This document shows, one piece after another, positions 1-9,037 of a DNA stretch of 64,000 nt. Under the pieces are notes generated by a model. That model saw nothing but the letters and a program-made list of their open reading frames with translations, did not search any database and was not told where the DNA came from. The DNA is from NAT127 sp034717695 (GTDB lineage: Bacteria > Pseudomonadota > Gammaproteobacteria > Pseudomonadales > Porticoccaceae), in the NCBI GenBank assembly GCA_034717695.1, contig JAYELS010000070.1:1-64000 (forward strand). Reading direction: 5' to 3'. The number at the start of each line of letters is the position of its first letter. Within the stretch, counting starts at the first letter, position 1. The translations under genes were made by a program, and so were the position numbers.

Positions 1-63
1 TGGCGGCAGTCCGCGCTGGATGCTCCGGCCGGCGTTGTGGCCGGGTGGGGTGGTGGGAACGGC

Positions 64-215
64 GGCGGATGACGGCTGCGCCTTTTCCGCCCTACGTTGG
101 GGGCGGTGCGGTGGGCGGAACCTTGGCGGATGACGGCTGCGCCTTTTCCGCCCTACGTTGGGGAGGGGTTCGGTGGGCTGGGTGTAGGGCGGAAGAGCCG
201 AAGGCGTCATCCGCC
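64..215. repeat. REP-like repeats: two direct copies and one inverted partial copy
   Basis: A unit beginning GGCGGATGACGGCTGCGCC and ending CCGCCCTACGTTGGGG occurs at 64-102 and again at 125-163, 61 bp apart. A related copy lies in the opposite orientation at 184-215 (GTAGGGCGG ... GCGTCATCCGCC). This GC-rich palindromic style resembles dispersed extragenic REP-like elements of gammaproteobacteria. The rest of 1-302 shows no convincing gene; short open frames here are repeat translations. Confidence 0.75.
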
Positions 216-302
216 GGGGTTCCACCCTGACCACAAAAAAATTCCCAACCACCCCGCCAGTGGCTAGAATTCGCGACTTGCACAATTTCAAGGGGTAAAC
301 CA

Positions 303-1019
303 ATGGGCAGAGCCTACCAGAACCGCAAGGAATCCATGGCCAAGACCTCGGACATGAAGGCCCGGGTCTACAGCCGCTATGGCCGGGAAATCTACGTCTG
401 CGCCAAGGCCGGCGGCCTCGACCCGGCGGGCAACCTCGCCCTGCGCGGGCTGATCGAGCGGGCCAAGAAGGATCAGGTGCCGAGCCATGTGATCGAGAAG
501 GCCATCGCCAAGGCCAAGGGCGGCGGTGGCGAGGATTTCTCGGTGGCCCGCTACGAGGGTTTTGGCCCCGGTGGCAGCAAGATCATCGTCGACTGCCTCA
601 CCGACAACCCCACCCGCACCTTCAACGATGTGCGGGTGTGCTTCAACAAGGGCAAGGGCAAGATCGGCACCCAGGGCACCGTTATCCACATGTTCGACCA
701 CGCCGGTATTCTCGCCTTTGGCGGTCAGGATGAAGAGGCGGTGCTGGAGGCCCTGGTGATGGCCGATGTGGATGTGATCGACCTGGAAAACGACGGCGAC
801 AAGGTCACCGTGTTCATCCCCCAGGGAGAGTACTTCAAGGCCAAGCAGGCGCTGACGGATGCCTTTGGGGAGATCGACTTCAGCGTCGACGAGATCCAGT
901 TCCTGCCCAAGGACAGCGTCGCCCTCGGCGATGACGACGTCGCCCAGTTCAACAAGCTGATCGACGCCCTGAACGACCTCGACGACGTACAGAACGTCTA
1001 CCACGACGTGGCCCTCTGA
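303..1019 (+). CDS. YebC/PmpR-family regulator (YeeN-like)
   Basis: The 238-residue protein belongs to the YebC/PmpR family (TACO1-like). These are small three-domain cytoplasmic proteins described as DNA-binding regulators and, more recently, as factors helping ribosomes through difficult stretches. The family signature is clear: an N-terminal basic region (YSRYGREIYV), the IERAKKDQVP/HVIEKAI helices, the central RYEGFGPGG block near residue 80, and an acidic C-terminus ending in a VQNVYH motif. The N-terminus (MGRAYQNRKESM) resembles E. coli YeeN more than YebC. A purine-rich AAGGGG precedes the ATG and a TAGAAT -10-like element lies near 264. It is convergent with the gene run on the opposite strand. 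Confidence 0.9.
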   Translation: MGRAYQNRKESMAKTSDMKARVYSRYGREIYVCAKAGGLDPAGNLALRGLIERAKKDQVPSHVIEKAIAKAKGGGGEDFSVARYEGFGPGGSKIIVDCLTDNPTRTFNDVRVCFNKGKGKIGTQGTVIHMFDHAGILAFGGQDEEAVLEALVMADVDVIDLENDGDKVTVFIPQGEYFKAKQALTDAFGEIDFSVDEIQFLPKDSVALGDDDVAQFNKLIDALNDLDDVQNVYHDVAL

Positions 1020-1079
1020 GCCACCACCGCCAGGGTCGGGCAAACCCCCGCCCTGGCCCCCTCCCCGCTCAATACCCCG

Positions 1080-1550
1080 TCAACCGTCCCCGCTGGTGAG
1101 CGTCCGGCTGACCCGGGTGACAAAGTGGTCCCGGGGTCGCGGCGCGCCCCGCACCGCCTCGCTGTCGATCACCCGGTAGACGTGCAGGGTATCGACAAAC
1201 TCCTTCAACTCGACGATGCCGCCCTCGGCGAAGCGGAACTGGAACAGGTAGTGGTTGCGGTAGTCGTTGCCGTTGGCGAGGCGCGCCTCGCTCTCCGCCT
1301 CCAGCCAGACCTTGTCCCCCTCTCCCACCATATCCCCAAAGCGCATGGTGATGGGGCCGGCGAGTTGCAGCACGCCGGTCTGGTTCATGTAGGCGGTTTT
1401 ATCCATCCAGCCGCCGTAGGGCATGTCGCCGGAGACAAAAAAGCGGCAGTCATCTAGGTGCAGGGCCATGGATTTGTCCAACTCGCCGGCGAGGGCGTGT
1501 TCGAACCAGGCCCAGACCCGTTGTTTGTTCGCGGCCACGGTGTCGGCCAT
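1080..1550 (-). CDS. NTF2-like (SnoaL-type) protein of unknown function
   Basis: The 156-residue protein starts MADTVAANKQRVWAWFEHAL. The frame stays open upstream but matches nothing recognisable there, so this ATG is chosen. It looks like an NTF2/SnoaL-fold protein: an N-terminal helix, a strand-rich core (HLDDCRFFVSGDMPYGG, MRFGDMVGEGDKVWLEAES) and a C-terminal hydrophobic strand ending FVDTLHVYRV. Such proteins are small isomerases, cyclases or ligand-binding accessory proteins; the substrate cannot be read from sequence. It is the last gene of a minus-strand run, 68 nt after the DUF385-like gene, and a second SnoaL-like gene occurs with the Rieske genes near 14.8 kb. Confidence 0.7.
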   Translation of the reverse strand: MADTVAANKQRVWAWFEHALAGELDKSMALHLDDCRFFVSGDMPYGGWMDKTAYMNQTGVLQLAGPITMRFGDMVGEGDKVWLEAESEARLANGNDYRNHYLFQFRFAEGGIVELKEFVDTLHVYRVIDSEAVRGAPRPRDHFVTRVSRTLTSGDG

Positions 1551-1618
1551 GACGGACTCCCTCGGTTCAACGGTTGATTGGCAAGCTTGGGGGCGATGGC
1601 GCGGGCCGGCCCCGTGAC

Positions 1619-2080
1619 TCAATTCGCCAGGGGCTCCAGCACCACCACCGGTATCACCCGCTCGGTACGGGCCTGGTAATCGACGTAGGGCGGGTAGATC
1701 GCCGCCATGCGCCGCCAGATGGCCTCCCGCTCCGCCCCGTCGGCGGTGCGCGCCCGGGCGCGGAATTTCCTGTCCGCCACCTGCACATCCACCACCGGCT
1801 CGGCCACCAGGTTGAGGTACCAGGCGGGATGGGTGGGGGCGCCGGCCTTGGAGGCAATCACCGCAAAGCCCGTCGCCGTCCTGTCGTAGATCATCGGCAG
1901 GGTCCGCGGCTTGCCGGTTTTCCGCCCCCGGGTGGTGAGCAGCAGGGTCGGCACCGGGCCCGGACCCCCCGCCACGGTGGAATCCCACAGGTGGCCGTCG
2001 GCGCCATCCGTCTCCAGGTAGCGGCGAATGTGGTCGCGGAGAAACTCGGGCAGATCATCGGGGACGGAAACGCTGGCCAT
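1619..2080 (-). CDS. Nitroreductase-like DUF385 / deazaflavin-dependent family protein
   Basis: The 153-residue protein resembles the DUF385 (F420H2-dependent quinone reductase-like) family, a split beta-barrel flavin/deazaflavin-binding fold. The family-typical LLLTTRGRKTGKPRTLPMIY segment is at about residues 47-66, followed by the conserved SKAGAPTHPAWYLNL stretch and a C-terminal ERVIPVVVLEP strand. Actinobacterial members use cofactor F420. A gammaproteobacterial member may use another flavin or have lost redox function, so the activity is inferred only. It lies 54 nt downstream of the YchJ-like gene on the same strand and may be co-transcribed with it. Confidence 0.8.
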   Translation of the reverse strand: MASVSVPDDLPEFLRDHIRRYLETDGADGHLWDSTVAGGPGPVPTLLLTTRGRKTGKPRTLPMIYDRTATGFAVIASKAGAPTHPAWYLNLVAEPVVDVQVADRKFRARARTADGAEREAIWRRMAAIYPPYVDYQARTERVIPVVVLEPLAN

Positions 2081-2134
2081 GGTGGTACCTCGTGCGCAGG
2101 CTGGGAGCGGAACGCCAAAATGTACGGCAAGCCC

Positions 2135-2593
2135 TCAGGGCTGGCAACCGCAGGCCTTGACCTTGCGACCGCTGCCGCAGGGGCAGGGATCGTTGCGCCC
2201 CGGCTGCAATCGTCCTTGCCGGGTCTTACCCGCCAGGTAGTACCAGCGCCCGTCCTCCCGCAGGAAATCGGAATGCTCTTCCAGGTACTCCCAGTGGCCC
2301 TGGGTGCGATGGATGGCGCGAAAATGGACGGTGCCCCGGTCACCGGACTCACCGGCGGAATACAACTGAAGCGCCACCCAGCGGGGCGAGCCCGCCAGGT
2401 CGAGGTGGCGGGGCCGGGTGGAGGGATGCCAGGTGGCGAGCAGATAATCCGCGAGGCCAAGGCAAAACGCGCTGTAGCGGGAGCGCATCAGCGCCTCCGG
2501 CGTCGGGGCCAGAAGGCCAAGGTGAAGGGGTTGGCAACAATCCCCGTAGCGGGCGCCGCTGCCGCAGGGGCAGGCCTGCGCCGCGCCCCTCAC
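2135..2593 (-). CDS. YchJ-like protein with two SEC-C motifs
   Basis: The product is 152 residues, the same length as E. coli YchJ. It has an N-terminal SEC-C metal-binding motif (ACPCGSGARYGDCCQP), the YchJ core (LMRSRYSAF ... DYLLATWHPSTRP), and a second C-terminal SEC-C motif (NDPCPCGSGRKVKACG) near the end. SEC-C motifs bind zinc and are known from SecA tails. YchJ itself has no firmly assigned function. I place the start at a GTG that overlaps the TGA of the upstream hydrolase (GTGA), because the SEC-C motif begins only nine residues later. This overlap implies translational coupling to the hydrolase gene. Confidence 0.85.
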   Translation of the reverse strand: MRGAAQACPCGSGARYGDCCQPLHLGLLAPTPEALMRSRYSAFCLGLADYLLATWHPSTRPRHLDLAGSPRWVALQLYSAGESGDRGTVHFRAIHRTQGHWEYLEEHSDFLREDGRWYYLAGKTRQGRLQPGRNDPCPCGSGRKVKACGCQP

Positions 2594-3522
2594 GGCAACC
2601 CCAGGCCCCGGCGCAGGGCCAGGGTGCGGCTGGCGAAGGCCTGTTCGCTGATCCGTGCGGCGGCCACCATCTCGAACACATGGGGCGCGCCGGCAAAGAG
2701 GCGCAGGTCCACCGAGACTCCGGCGGCCAGCAGGCGGCCGGCGTAGTCGAGCACCTCGTCCCGCAGGGGATCGAGTTCGGCGGTTTCCAGATAGGCCGGG
2801 GGCAGGCCAGCGAGATCCTCGGCCCGGGCCGGGGCGGCCCAGGGTTCCCGGGCGCGACCGTCGCCGCCCAGGTAATGCACCCACATCTGGCGCACCAGTT
2901 CCCGGGTCACGCCGAAATCCTGGCCCGGGGCATTGATGGAGGGGCTGGTCAGGCGATTGTCCAGGGCGGGGTGGAGGAGCAACTGGAAGGCCACCGCCAC
3001 CTCGCCCCGGTCCCGGGCCAGGAGGGCGAGGCCCGCCGCCAGGGTGGCCCCGGCGCTGCTGCCGCCCAGGGCCAGGCGCCCGGGATCGAGCCCCCGCTCG
3101 GCGCCCCCGTGGGCCACCCAGTGAAGGGCGGCGTGGCCGTCTTGTAATGCCACGGGGAAGGGATTTTCAGGGGCCAGGCGGTAATCCACCGACAGCACCG
3201 CGCAGCCGGCCTCCCCGGCGTAGCGCAGACAGGCGCGGTGGTCGGTGTCGAGGTCGCCCATCACAAAGGAGCCACCGTGGAAGTAGACCAGTACCGGCAG
3301 CGCCCGGGGGCTGTCCGGACGGTACAGGCGAACCGCCAGGGGCGGCGCGCCAGGGGGGCCGGGGATGGTGAAATCGGCGACCGCGAGGTCTTCGGACAGG
3401 GCCGGATCGGGGGCCGGAGCACTGGCCTTCAGGGCCTGCTCCCAACGCCGCGCGGCGCCAATGTCCGCGAGGTCCGGCAGCCGGAAGCCGGCGAATACCC
3501 CCAGCTCCGGATCGAGGCCCAT
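2590..3522 (-). CDS. Alpha/beta hydrolase, hormone-sensitive-lipase-like esterase
   Basis: The 310-residue protein is an HSL-family (family IV) carboxylesterase. The oxyanion-hole HGG is at residues 82-84. The nucleophile elbow GGSSAG sits at about 153-158 with Ser156 as likely nucleophile; the family more often has GDSAG. The acid residue is Asp251 in ELDPLRDE and the histidine is His281 in GAPHVFE. It would hydrolyse short acyl esters in the cytoplasm. It starts 3 nt after the stop of the GMC oxidoreductase gene and its own stop overlaps the YchJ-like start, so the three genes form a tight operon. Pairing with a GMC oxidoreductase suggests a small catabolic step on an alcohol or ester, but no substrate can be named. 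Confidence 0.9.
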   Translation of the reverse strand: MGLDPELGVFAGFRLPDLADIGAARRWEQALKASAPAPDPALSEDLAVADFTIPGPPGAPPLAVRLYRPDSPRALPVLVYFHGGSFVMGDLDTDHRACLRYAGEAGCAVLSVDYRLAPENPFPVALQDGHAALHWVAHGGAERGLDPGRLALGGSSAGATLAAGLALLARDRGEVAVAFQLLLHPALDNRLTSPSINAPGQDFGVTRELVRQMWVHYLGGDGRAREPWAAPARAEDLAGLPPAYLETAELDPLRDEVLDYAGRLLAAGVSVDLRLFAGAPHVFEMVAAARISEQAFASRTLALRRGLGLP

Positions 3523-3525
3523 CGG

Positions 3526-5142
3526 TCAGTTTCCCGCCAGGATCATCTTGCCCACATGGCGCCCGGCGGCCATGGCCGGGGCGTTGGTGTTGCCGGCAAT
3601 CAGCTCCGGGAAGATGGAGGTATCCACCACCCGCAGGCCGTCGACACCCCGCACCCGGGCCTGGGTATCCACCACCGAGGCCGGGTCCGATCCCATGCGA
3701 CAGGTGCCGGAGACGTGGTAGGCGGTGCCACCGTGGGCGTGGTAGGCCTCGAGGATCTGCTCGTCGCTGTCCATGGGCATGTCGCCATCCAGTTCGGCGA
3801 CGATCCAGGGGGAGATGGCCGGCTGCTTCAATACCCGCTGGATGGCCCGCACCAGCCCGATGGATGCCGCCTGGTCCTCCGGGTCCTTGAGGTAGTTGGC
3901 GACGATATGGGGGGGCGCCGCGGGGTCGGCGGAGGTGATGTACAGCTCCCCCTGGGAACGGGGATGCATATGGTAGCCACCCACCGTCAGGCCCGGCTCG
4001 GCGTCCAGCACCGGGCCCTTGGGGCCGTTTTCGAGGGAGTAGAGCCCGGCCCCCAGCTGACAGTCCGGATGGGCGAGCCCTTCCCGGGTCTTGATGTAGC
4101 CGATCAGCTCCTGGGCGGCGTTGGCCATGGGCCCCTTGCGGGTGAACAGGTAGCGCAGCAGATTGAGCACCAGCCGCCCCCCCTGAAATTCATGGTTGAG
4201 GCTACCTTTTTTCACGCGAAATCTGAGGGATAGATAATAGTGTTCACGCAGGTTCTGACCAATGGCGGGCTGGTCGTGAACCACCGGGATGCCGAGGGCC
4301 CTGAGTCGCTCGGCGGGGCCGACCCCCGACAGCTGCAACAGCTTGGGGGACTGGATCGCCCCGGCGGACAGGATCAGCTCCCGCTCGGCGCGGATCTGGC
4401 GCTTGCCGGCACCGTCCTGAACCTCCACACCCACCGCTCTTTTTCCTTCAAAAACAATCCGCAATACGTCAGTACTGTGAATCACCGTGAGGTTCTTGCG
4501 GGCCATGGCGGGGTGCAGGAACACCTTGGCGGCGCTCTGGCGCCGGCCGCCGTGGATATTGCGGGGCTGGTAGCCGACGCCACCGCCGAGGGCACTGTTG
4601 GTGTCGTCCACCCGGGGAAAGCCCGCCTGCTCGGCGGCGGCGAGGAAGGCCTCGCACAGCCCCCGGGCGTCGGCATCGGCCTCCGCCACCGGGTGGCCGG
4701 TGACCTTCAAGGGGCCGCCCACACCCCGCTCCGGGCCGGGGCCGAACTGGTGATCCTCGTGGGCCATGAAGTGGGGCAGCATGTCCGCCCAGCCCCAGCC
4801 GGTGCAACCGAGCTCGGCCCAGCGGTCGTAGTTGTAGGCAAAGCCCCGGGAATAGACCATGCCGTTGATGCTGCTGGAGCCGCCGATGGCACGGCCCTTG
4901 AGCCAGGTTTCCTTGCCCCGGTTGCCGCCCTTGTCGATCTCGTAGGCCCACACATGGGGGTTGCCCGGGGCGAGCAGCTTGCCGATACCCCGGGGCATGT
5001 CGATCAGAAAACTCCTGTCCATGGGGCCGCTCTCGATCACCAGCACCCGGTTGGCGGGATTGCTGGACAGCTCGGCGGCCAGCACGCAGCCGGCGGAGCC
5101 GGCCCCCACGATGATGTAGTCTGCCTTGTCAATCACTGCCAT
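3526..5142 (-). CDS. GMC-family oxidoreductase (choline dehydrogenase-like)
   Basis: The protein of about 538 residues is a glucose-methanol-choline oxidoreductase. It has the N-terminal FAD-binding motif DYIIVGAGSAGCVLA, the GMC signature around GRAIGGSSSINGMVYSRG, a second GMC signature (GAIQSPKLLQLSGVGP), and the C-terminal catalytic region CRMG ... DTSIFPELIAGNTNAPAMA. Such enzymes oxidise primary alcohols using FAD. The ATG at 5142 directly abuts the purine-rich AGAGGAG; a GTG two codons in (5136) has better spacing and may be the true start. The gene follows cysS by 58 nt and leads the esterase and YchJ-like genes. It shows no signal peptide. Alcohol dehydrogenase-type activity is inferred. 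Confidence 0.9.
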   Translation of the reverse strand: MAVIDKADYIIVGAGSAGCVLAAELSSNPANRVLVIESGPMDRSFLIDMPRGIGKLLAPGNPHVWAYEIDKGGNRGKETWLKGRAIGGSSSINGMVYSRGFAYNYDRWAELGCTGWGWADMLPHFMAHEDHQFGPGPERGVGGPLKVTGHPVAEADADARGLCEAFLAAAEQAGFPRVDDTNSALGGGVGYQPRNIHGGRRQSAAKVFLHPAMARKNLTVIHSTDVLRIVFEGKRAVGVEVQDGAGKRQIRAERELILSAGAIQSPKLLQLSGVGPAERLRALGIPVVHDQPAIGQNLREHYYLSLRFRVKKGSLNHEFQGGRLVLNLLRYLFTRKGPMANAAQELIGYIKTREGLAHPDCQLGAGLYSLENGPKGPVLDAEPGLTVGGYHMHPRSQGELYITSADPAAPPHIVANYLKDPEDQAASIGLVRAIQRVLKQPAISPWIVAELDGDMPMDSDEQILEAYHAHGGTAYHVSGTCRMGSDPASVVDTQARVRGVDGLRVVDTSIFPELIAGNTNAPAMAAGRHVGKMILAGN

Positions 5143-5200
5143 CTCCTCTGATTGTCGTTGTTGTCGGATGGAATCTGGACGCCGTGCCTGCGTGGACGGC

Positions 5201-6607
5201 CTAGGCCCGTTTCCAGCTGGTGCCCTCGCGGCTGTCCTCGAGCACGATGCCGGCGGCCAGCAGCTGGTCGCGGATGGCGTCGGCACGGGCGAAATCGCGA
5301 TTCCCCTTGGCGGCGGCACGGTCGGCGATCAGTTGCTCGATGGCCGCTTCGTCGAGTTCCTGGTCGCCGCCGGGGGCGCCCTTGAGATAGCTCTCCGGAT
5401 TCACCTGGAGAATACCGAATATCCCACCGTAACCCTTGAGGGTCGCCGCCAGGGCGCGGGCCTCGTCGCCCCGGCCCTCCCGCTGGGCGGCGTTGAGGTC
5501 GCGGGCCAGATCGTAGAGCACCGCCAGGGCCTCGCGGGTATTGAAGTCGTCGTCCATGGCGGCGGCGAAGCGCTGGTGAACGGCGCCTTGCCTGAGGGTC
5601 GCGGGTTCCGCCGGGGTCACGTCGCCAAAGTCCCTGAGGGCCGTGTAGAACCGGGCGAGGCCGTTGCGGGCTTCCACCAGGTTGTCCTCGGAGTAGTTGA
5701 TGGGGCTGCGGTAGTGGCTGGAAATCAGGAAGAAGCGCACCACTTCCGGGTGGTACTTCTCCAGCACCTCGCGGATGGTGAAGAAGTTGCCGAGGGACTT
5801 GGACATCTTCTCGTTGTCCACCCGCACCGCCCCGGCGTGCATCCAGTAGTTCACGTAGTGCTTGCAGGTGGCCGCCTCGCTCTGGGCGATCTCGTTCTCG
5901 TGGTGGGGAAATACCAGGTCGGGCCCGCCGCCGTGGATGTCGAAGCTGTCCCCCAGGTGGCAGGTGGACATGGCGGAACACTCGATATGCCAGCCGGGGC
6001 GGCCCCAACCCCAGGGGGACTCCCAGCCCGGCTCGTCCCGCCCGGCCGCCTTCCACAGGGCGAAATCCCGGGGGTCTTCCTTGCTCTCCCCCACTTCCAC
6101 CCGGGCCCCCGCCAGCAGCTCGTCGGGATTGCGGCCGCTGAGCTTGCCGTACTCGGCGAAGCGCTTGACCCGGTAGTAGACGTCGAGGTTGTCGGCCACG
6201 TAGGCGTAGTGGTTGTCCACCAGGATCTGCACCATGGCGATGATGTCGTCGATATGGTCGGTGGCGCGGGGTTCGATATCCGGCGGCACAATCCCCAGGG
6301 CGCGCTCGTCGGCGTGCTGGGCGTCGATCATCCGCGCCGTCAGGGCGGTGAAGGGCTCGCCGTTCTCATTGGCGCGGTTGATGATCTTGTCGTCGATGTC
6401 GGTAATGTTGCGGGCGTAGGTGACGTCCCAGCCGGCGAAGCGCAGGTAGCGCACGATCACATCGAAGGACACCATCACCCGGGCATGGCCGATGTGGGCG
6501 TAGTCGTAGACGGTGTTGCCACAGACGTACATGCGGATCTTGCCGGGCTCGAGGGGCTTGAAGGGCTCCTTGCGGCGGGTCAGGGTGTTGTGGATCTGCA
6601 ATGTCAT
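5201..6607 (-). CDS. cysS: Cysteinyl-tRNA synthetase
   Basis: The 468-residue class I aminoacyl-tRNA synthetase charges tRNA-Cys. The zinc-ligand cysteine Cys29 (MYVCGNTVYD) is followed by the HIGH motif at residues 38-41. The KMSKS loop (NEKMSKSLGNF) lies near residue 270, with the HIECSAM zinc-binding segment between. The length equals the family norm. It starts 17 nt after the glnS stop, so the two synthetase genes are probably co-transcribed from the glnS promoter, as in pseudomonads. Confidence 0.98.
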   Translation of the reverse strand: MTLQIHNTLTRRKEPFKPLEPGKIRMYVCGNTVYDYAHIGHARVMVSFDVIVRYLRFAGWDVTYARNITDIDDKIINRANENGEPFTALTARMIDAQHADERALGIVPPDIEPRATDHIDDIIAMVQILVDNHYAYVADNLDVYYRVKRFAEYGKLSGRNPDELLAGARVEVGESKEDPRDFALWKAAGRDEPGWESPWGWGRPGWHIECSAMSTCHLGDSFDIHGGGPDLVFPHHENEIAQSEAATCKHYVNYWMHAGAVRVDNEKMSKSLGNFFTIREVLEKYHPEVVRFFLISSHYRSPINYSEDNLVEARNGLARFYTALRDFGDVTPAEPATLRQGAVHQRFAAAMDDDFNTREALAVLYDLARDLNAAQREGRGDEARALAATLKGYGGIFGILQVNPESYLKGAPGGDQELDEAAIEQLIADRAAAKGNRDFARADAIRDQLLAAGIVLEDSREGTSWKRA

Positions 6608-6624
6608 TGCCGGTCTCCGAAAGG

Positions 6625-8301
6625 TCAGCCGTCGGCTTTGGTCCAGTTGTCCTTGAGGCCGATGGTCTGGTTGAACACCAGGGCATCGGCGCGGCTGTAG
6701 CGGGCATCCAGGTAAAAATAGCCTTCCCGCTCGAACTGATAGTGGCGCGCGAGACTGGCCTCGCCAAGGCCGATTTCCCCCTTGCAGCCGCGGATCACCC
6801 TGAGGGAATCGGGGTTGATGTCGGCCAGGAAATCGCCGCCGCCGGCCCCCGGGAAGGGCGCGGAGAAGAGCCTGTCGTAGAGCCGCACCTCGCAGTCGAC
6901 GCAGTGGCTGGCGGACACCCAGTGGATCACCCCCCGGGGGCTGATGCCCTCCGGCGGGTTCTCCCCCACGGTGCCGGGCACGATGCTGGCGTTGATCTGG
7001 AGGATATTGCCCTGCTCGTCCCGCACCACTTCGTCGGCACGGATCACATAGGCGGAGCGCAGCCGCACATAATCACCGAGCACCAGGCGCTTGAATTTCT
7101 TGCGGGACAGGCTGGTATCGTCGCTGAAATCACTGAAGTCGATATGGATTTCCCGGGTAAAGGGCAGCTGACGGCTCCCCAGATCGTCGCGGTTGGGGTG
7201 CACCGGCGCGGCGAGCATTTCCACCCCGCCGGCGGGCACGTTGGTGAGCACCACTTTGAGCGGGTCCAGCACGCACATGGCGCGGTGGGCGCTGTTGTTG
7301 AGATCGTCGCGAATGAAGTGCTCGAACTGGGCCATGTCCACCACCCCGTCGGTCTTGGCCACGGCGAGGCTGTCGCAGAAATTGCGGATGGCCGCCGGCG
7401 TCACGCCGCGGCGGCGCAGGCCCGAGAGGGTGGGCATGCGGGGATCGTCCCAGCCGTCCACGTGGTTCTCGTCCACCAGCTGCTTGAGCTTGCGCTTGCT
7501 GGTGATGGTGTAGTTGAGGTTGAGACGGCCGAATTCATACTGGCGGGGCCGCGCCGGGACCGGCAGGTTGTCGAGAAACCAGTCGTAGAGGGGCCGGTGA
7601 TCCTCGAACTCCAGGGTGCAGATGGAGTGGGTGACCCCTTCGATGGCGTCCCCCTGGCCGTGGGCGAAGTCGTAGGATGGGTAGATATTCCAGGCATCCC
7701 CGGTGCGGTGGTGGGGAATGCGCTTGATGCGGTACAGCACCGGGTCGCGGAGGTTGATATTGGCGGCGCCCATGTCGATGCGGGCCCGCAGGGTCATCCG
7801 CCCCTCGGGGATCTCCCCCTGGCGCATGCGCTCGAGCAACGCCAGGCTCTCGGCGGCGGGCCGGTCCCGGAACGGGCTGTTCCTGCCGGGCTCGGTGAGG
7901 GTGCCGCGATAGGCCCGGGTTTCCTCGGCGGACAGTTCGCACACATAGGCCTTGCCCTGCTCCACCAGGTGCATCGCCCAGCGATACAGCTGCTCGAAAT
8001 AATCGGAGGCGTAATGCACCGGCCCGCTCCACTGGAAGCCGAGCCATGTGACGTCCGCCTGGATGGCCTGAACGTACTCGTCCTCCTCCTTCTCCGGGTT
8101 GGTGTCGTCAAAGCGCAGGTTGCACTGGCCATCGAACTGGCGGGCGAGGCCAAAGTTGAGGCAGATGGACTTGGCGTGGCCGATGTGGAGATACCCGTTC
8201 GGCTCTGGCGGAAAGCGGGTGACGACCCCGCTGACGACGCCCTGTTCGAGGTCTTTGGCGATGATCTGCTGGATGAAATGCGGGGGTCTGGACTCGTCCA
8301 T
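6625..8301 (-). CDS. glnS: Glutaminyl-tRNA synthetase
   Basis: The 558-residue class I synthetase charges tRNA-Gln. It shows the HIGH motif in PNGYLHIGHAKSICLNFGLA near residue 40 and the GlnRS form of the KMSKS loop (SKRKL) near residue 270, followed by the C-terminal anticodon-binding beta-barrels (KVVLTNVP ... DYVRLRSAYVI). It is transcribed away from ppiB, with a plausible sigma70 promoter in the divergent region, and is followed closely by cysS. Confidence 0.98.
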   Translation of the reverse strand: MDESRPPHFIQQIIAKDLEQGVVSGVVTRFPPEPNGYLHIGHAKSICLNFGLARQFDGQCNLRFDDTNPEKEEDEYVQAIQADVTWLGFQWSGPVHYASDYFEQLYRWAMHLVEQGKAYVCELSAEETRAYRGTLTEPGRNSPFRDRPAAESLALLERMRQGEIPEGRMTLRARIDMGAANINLRDPVLYRIKRIPHHRTGDAWNIYPSYDFAHGQGDAIEGVTHSICTLEFEDHRPLYDWFLDNLPVPARPRQYEFGRLNLNYTITSKRKLKQLVDENHVDGWDDPRMPTLSGLRRRGVTPAAIRNFCDSLAVAKTDGVVDMAQFEHFIRDDLNNSAHRAMCVLDPLKVVLTNVPAGGVEMLAAPVHPNRDDLGSRQLPFTREIHIDFSDFSDDTSLSRKKFKRLVLGDYVRLRSAYVIRADEVVRDEQGNILQINASIVPGTVGENPPEGISPRGVIHWVSASHCVDCEVRLYDRLFSAPFPGAGGGDFLADINPDSLRVIRGCKGEIGLGEASLARHYQFEREGYFYLDARYSRADALVFNQTIGLKDNWTKADG

Positions 8302-8344
8302 TGGGATCCTGTGCTAGGTGCGGCGGCGGGGGTGAAAACGGGGC

Positions 8345-8372
8345 ATTATAGCCATCGGCCCATGTTTATAAA
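8345..8372 (-). promoter_or_regulatory. Putative sigma70 promoter of glnS
   Basis: Reading the minus strand, a perfect TATAAT -10 box (8350-8345) is preceded by TTTATA (8372-8367) with a 16-nt spacer. It lies about 45 nt upstream of the glnS start codon. The -10 is exact; the -35 is weak. Confidence 0.5.
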
Positions 8373-8518
8373 GAAGAAGCCCGTCTCGGCTCGCGGCCAA
8401 GCGCCCGCTGGTTGCAACCTGCCCCCGGGGAGCGGCAACTTGCCCGGCGCCAAGTTTTCGTTCAAATCCGCCGGCAAAGTCCTTATCATTGCCCCCCTGT
8501 TTTTCAAAGGACGATGCA

Positions 8519-9028
8519 ATGATCACGCTCCATACCAATTACGGCGACATCGCCGTGGAACTCGACTTCGACAAGGCCCCCGTCACCGCCGCCAACTTCC
8601 TGCAGTATTGCCGGGATGGCTTCTATGAAGGGGTGATCTTTCACCGGGTGATCAACGGTTTCATGATTCAGGGCGGCGGCATGGATGCCGACATGAAGGA
8701 AAAAACCACCCGCGCGCCGATCCAGAACGAGGCGGACAACGGCCTGTCCAACGACACCGGCACCCTGGCCATGGCCCGCACCCAGGACCCCCACTCCGCC
8801 TCCGCCCAGTTCTTCATCAACGTGGCGGACAACCACTTCCTCAACCACAAGGGCAAGAATCCCCAGGGTTGGGGCTACGCGGTGTTCGGCAAGGTCAGCG
8901 ACGGCATGGACACCGTCAACAAGATCAAGGCGGTGCCCACCGGCAGCAGCGGCTTCCACCAGGATGTGCCCCGGGAAACCGTGGTGATCGAGCGGGTCAC
9001 CATCTCCCCCGCCTACGACGGCAAATGA
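8519..9028 (+). CDS. ppiB: Peptidyl-prolyl cis-trans isomerase B (cyclophilin)
   Basis: The 169-residue cytoplasmic cyclophilin catalyses prolyl cis-trans isomerisation. It has the catalytic FHRVINGFMIQGG block, the central MARTQDPHSASAQFFINVADN block and the WGYAVFGKVSDGMDTV block. There is no signal peptide, so it is the PpiB rather than the periplasmic PpiA type. The ATG at 8519 is chosen because AAAGGA precedes it by a few bases; an earlier in-frame start would add an unrelated N-terminus. lpxH follows 9 nt later, so the two form an operon. Confidence 0.96.
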   Translation: MITLHTNYGDIAVELDFDKAPVTAANFLQYCRDGFYEGVIFHRVINGFMIQGGGMDADMKEKTTRAPIQNEADNGLSNDTGTLAMARTQDPHSASAQFFINVADNHFLNHKGKNPQGWGYAVFGKVSDGMDTVNKIKAVPTGSSGFHQDVPRETVVIERVTISPAYDGK

Positions 9029-9037
9029 TGGGGTGAG

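Noticed and set aside
2655..3147. Several Arg/Pro-rich frames opposite the alpha/beta hydrolase
   Set aside because: They are shadows of the hydrolase in a GC-rich stretch.
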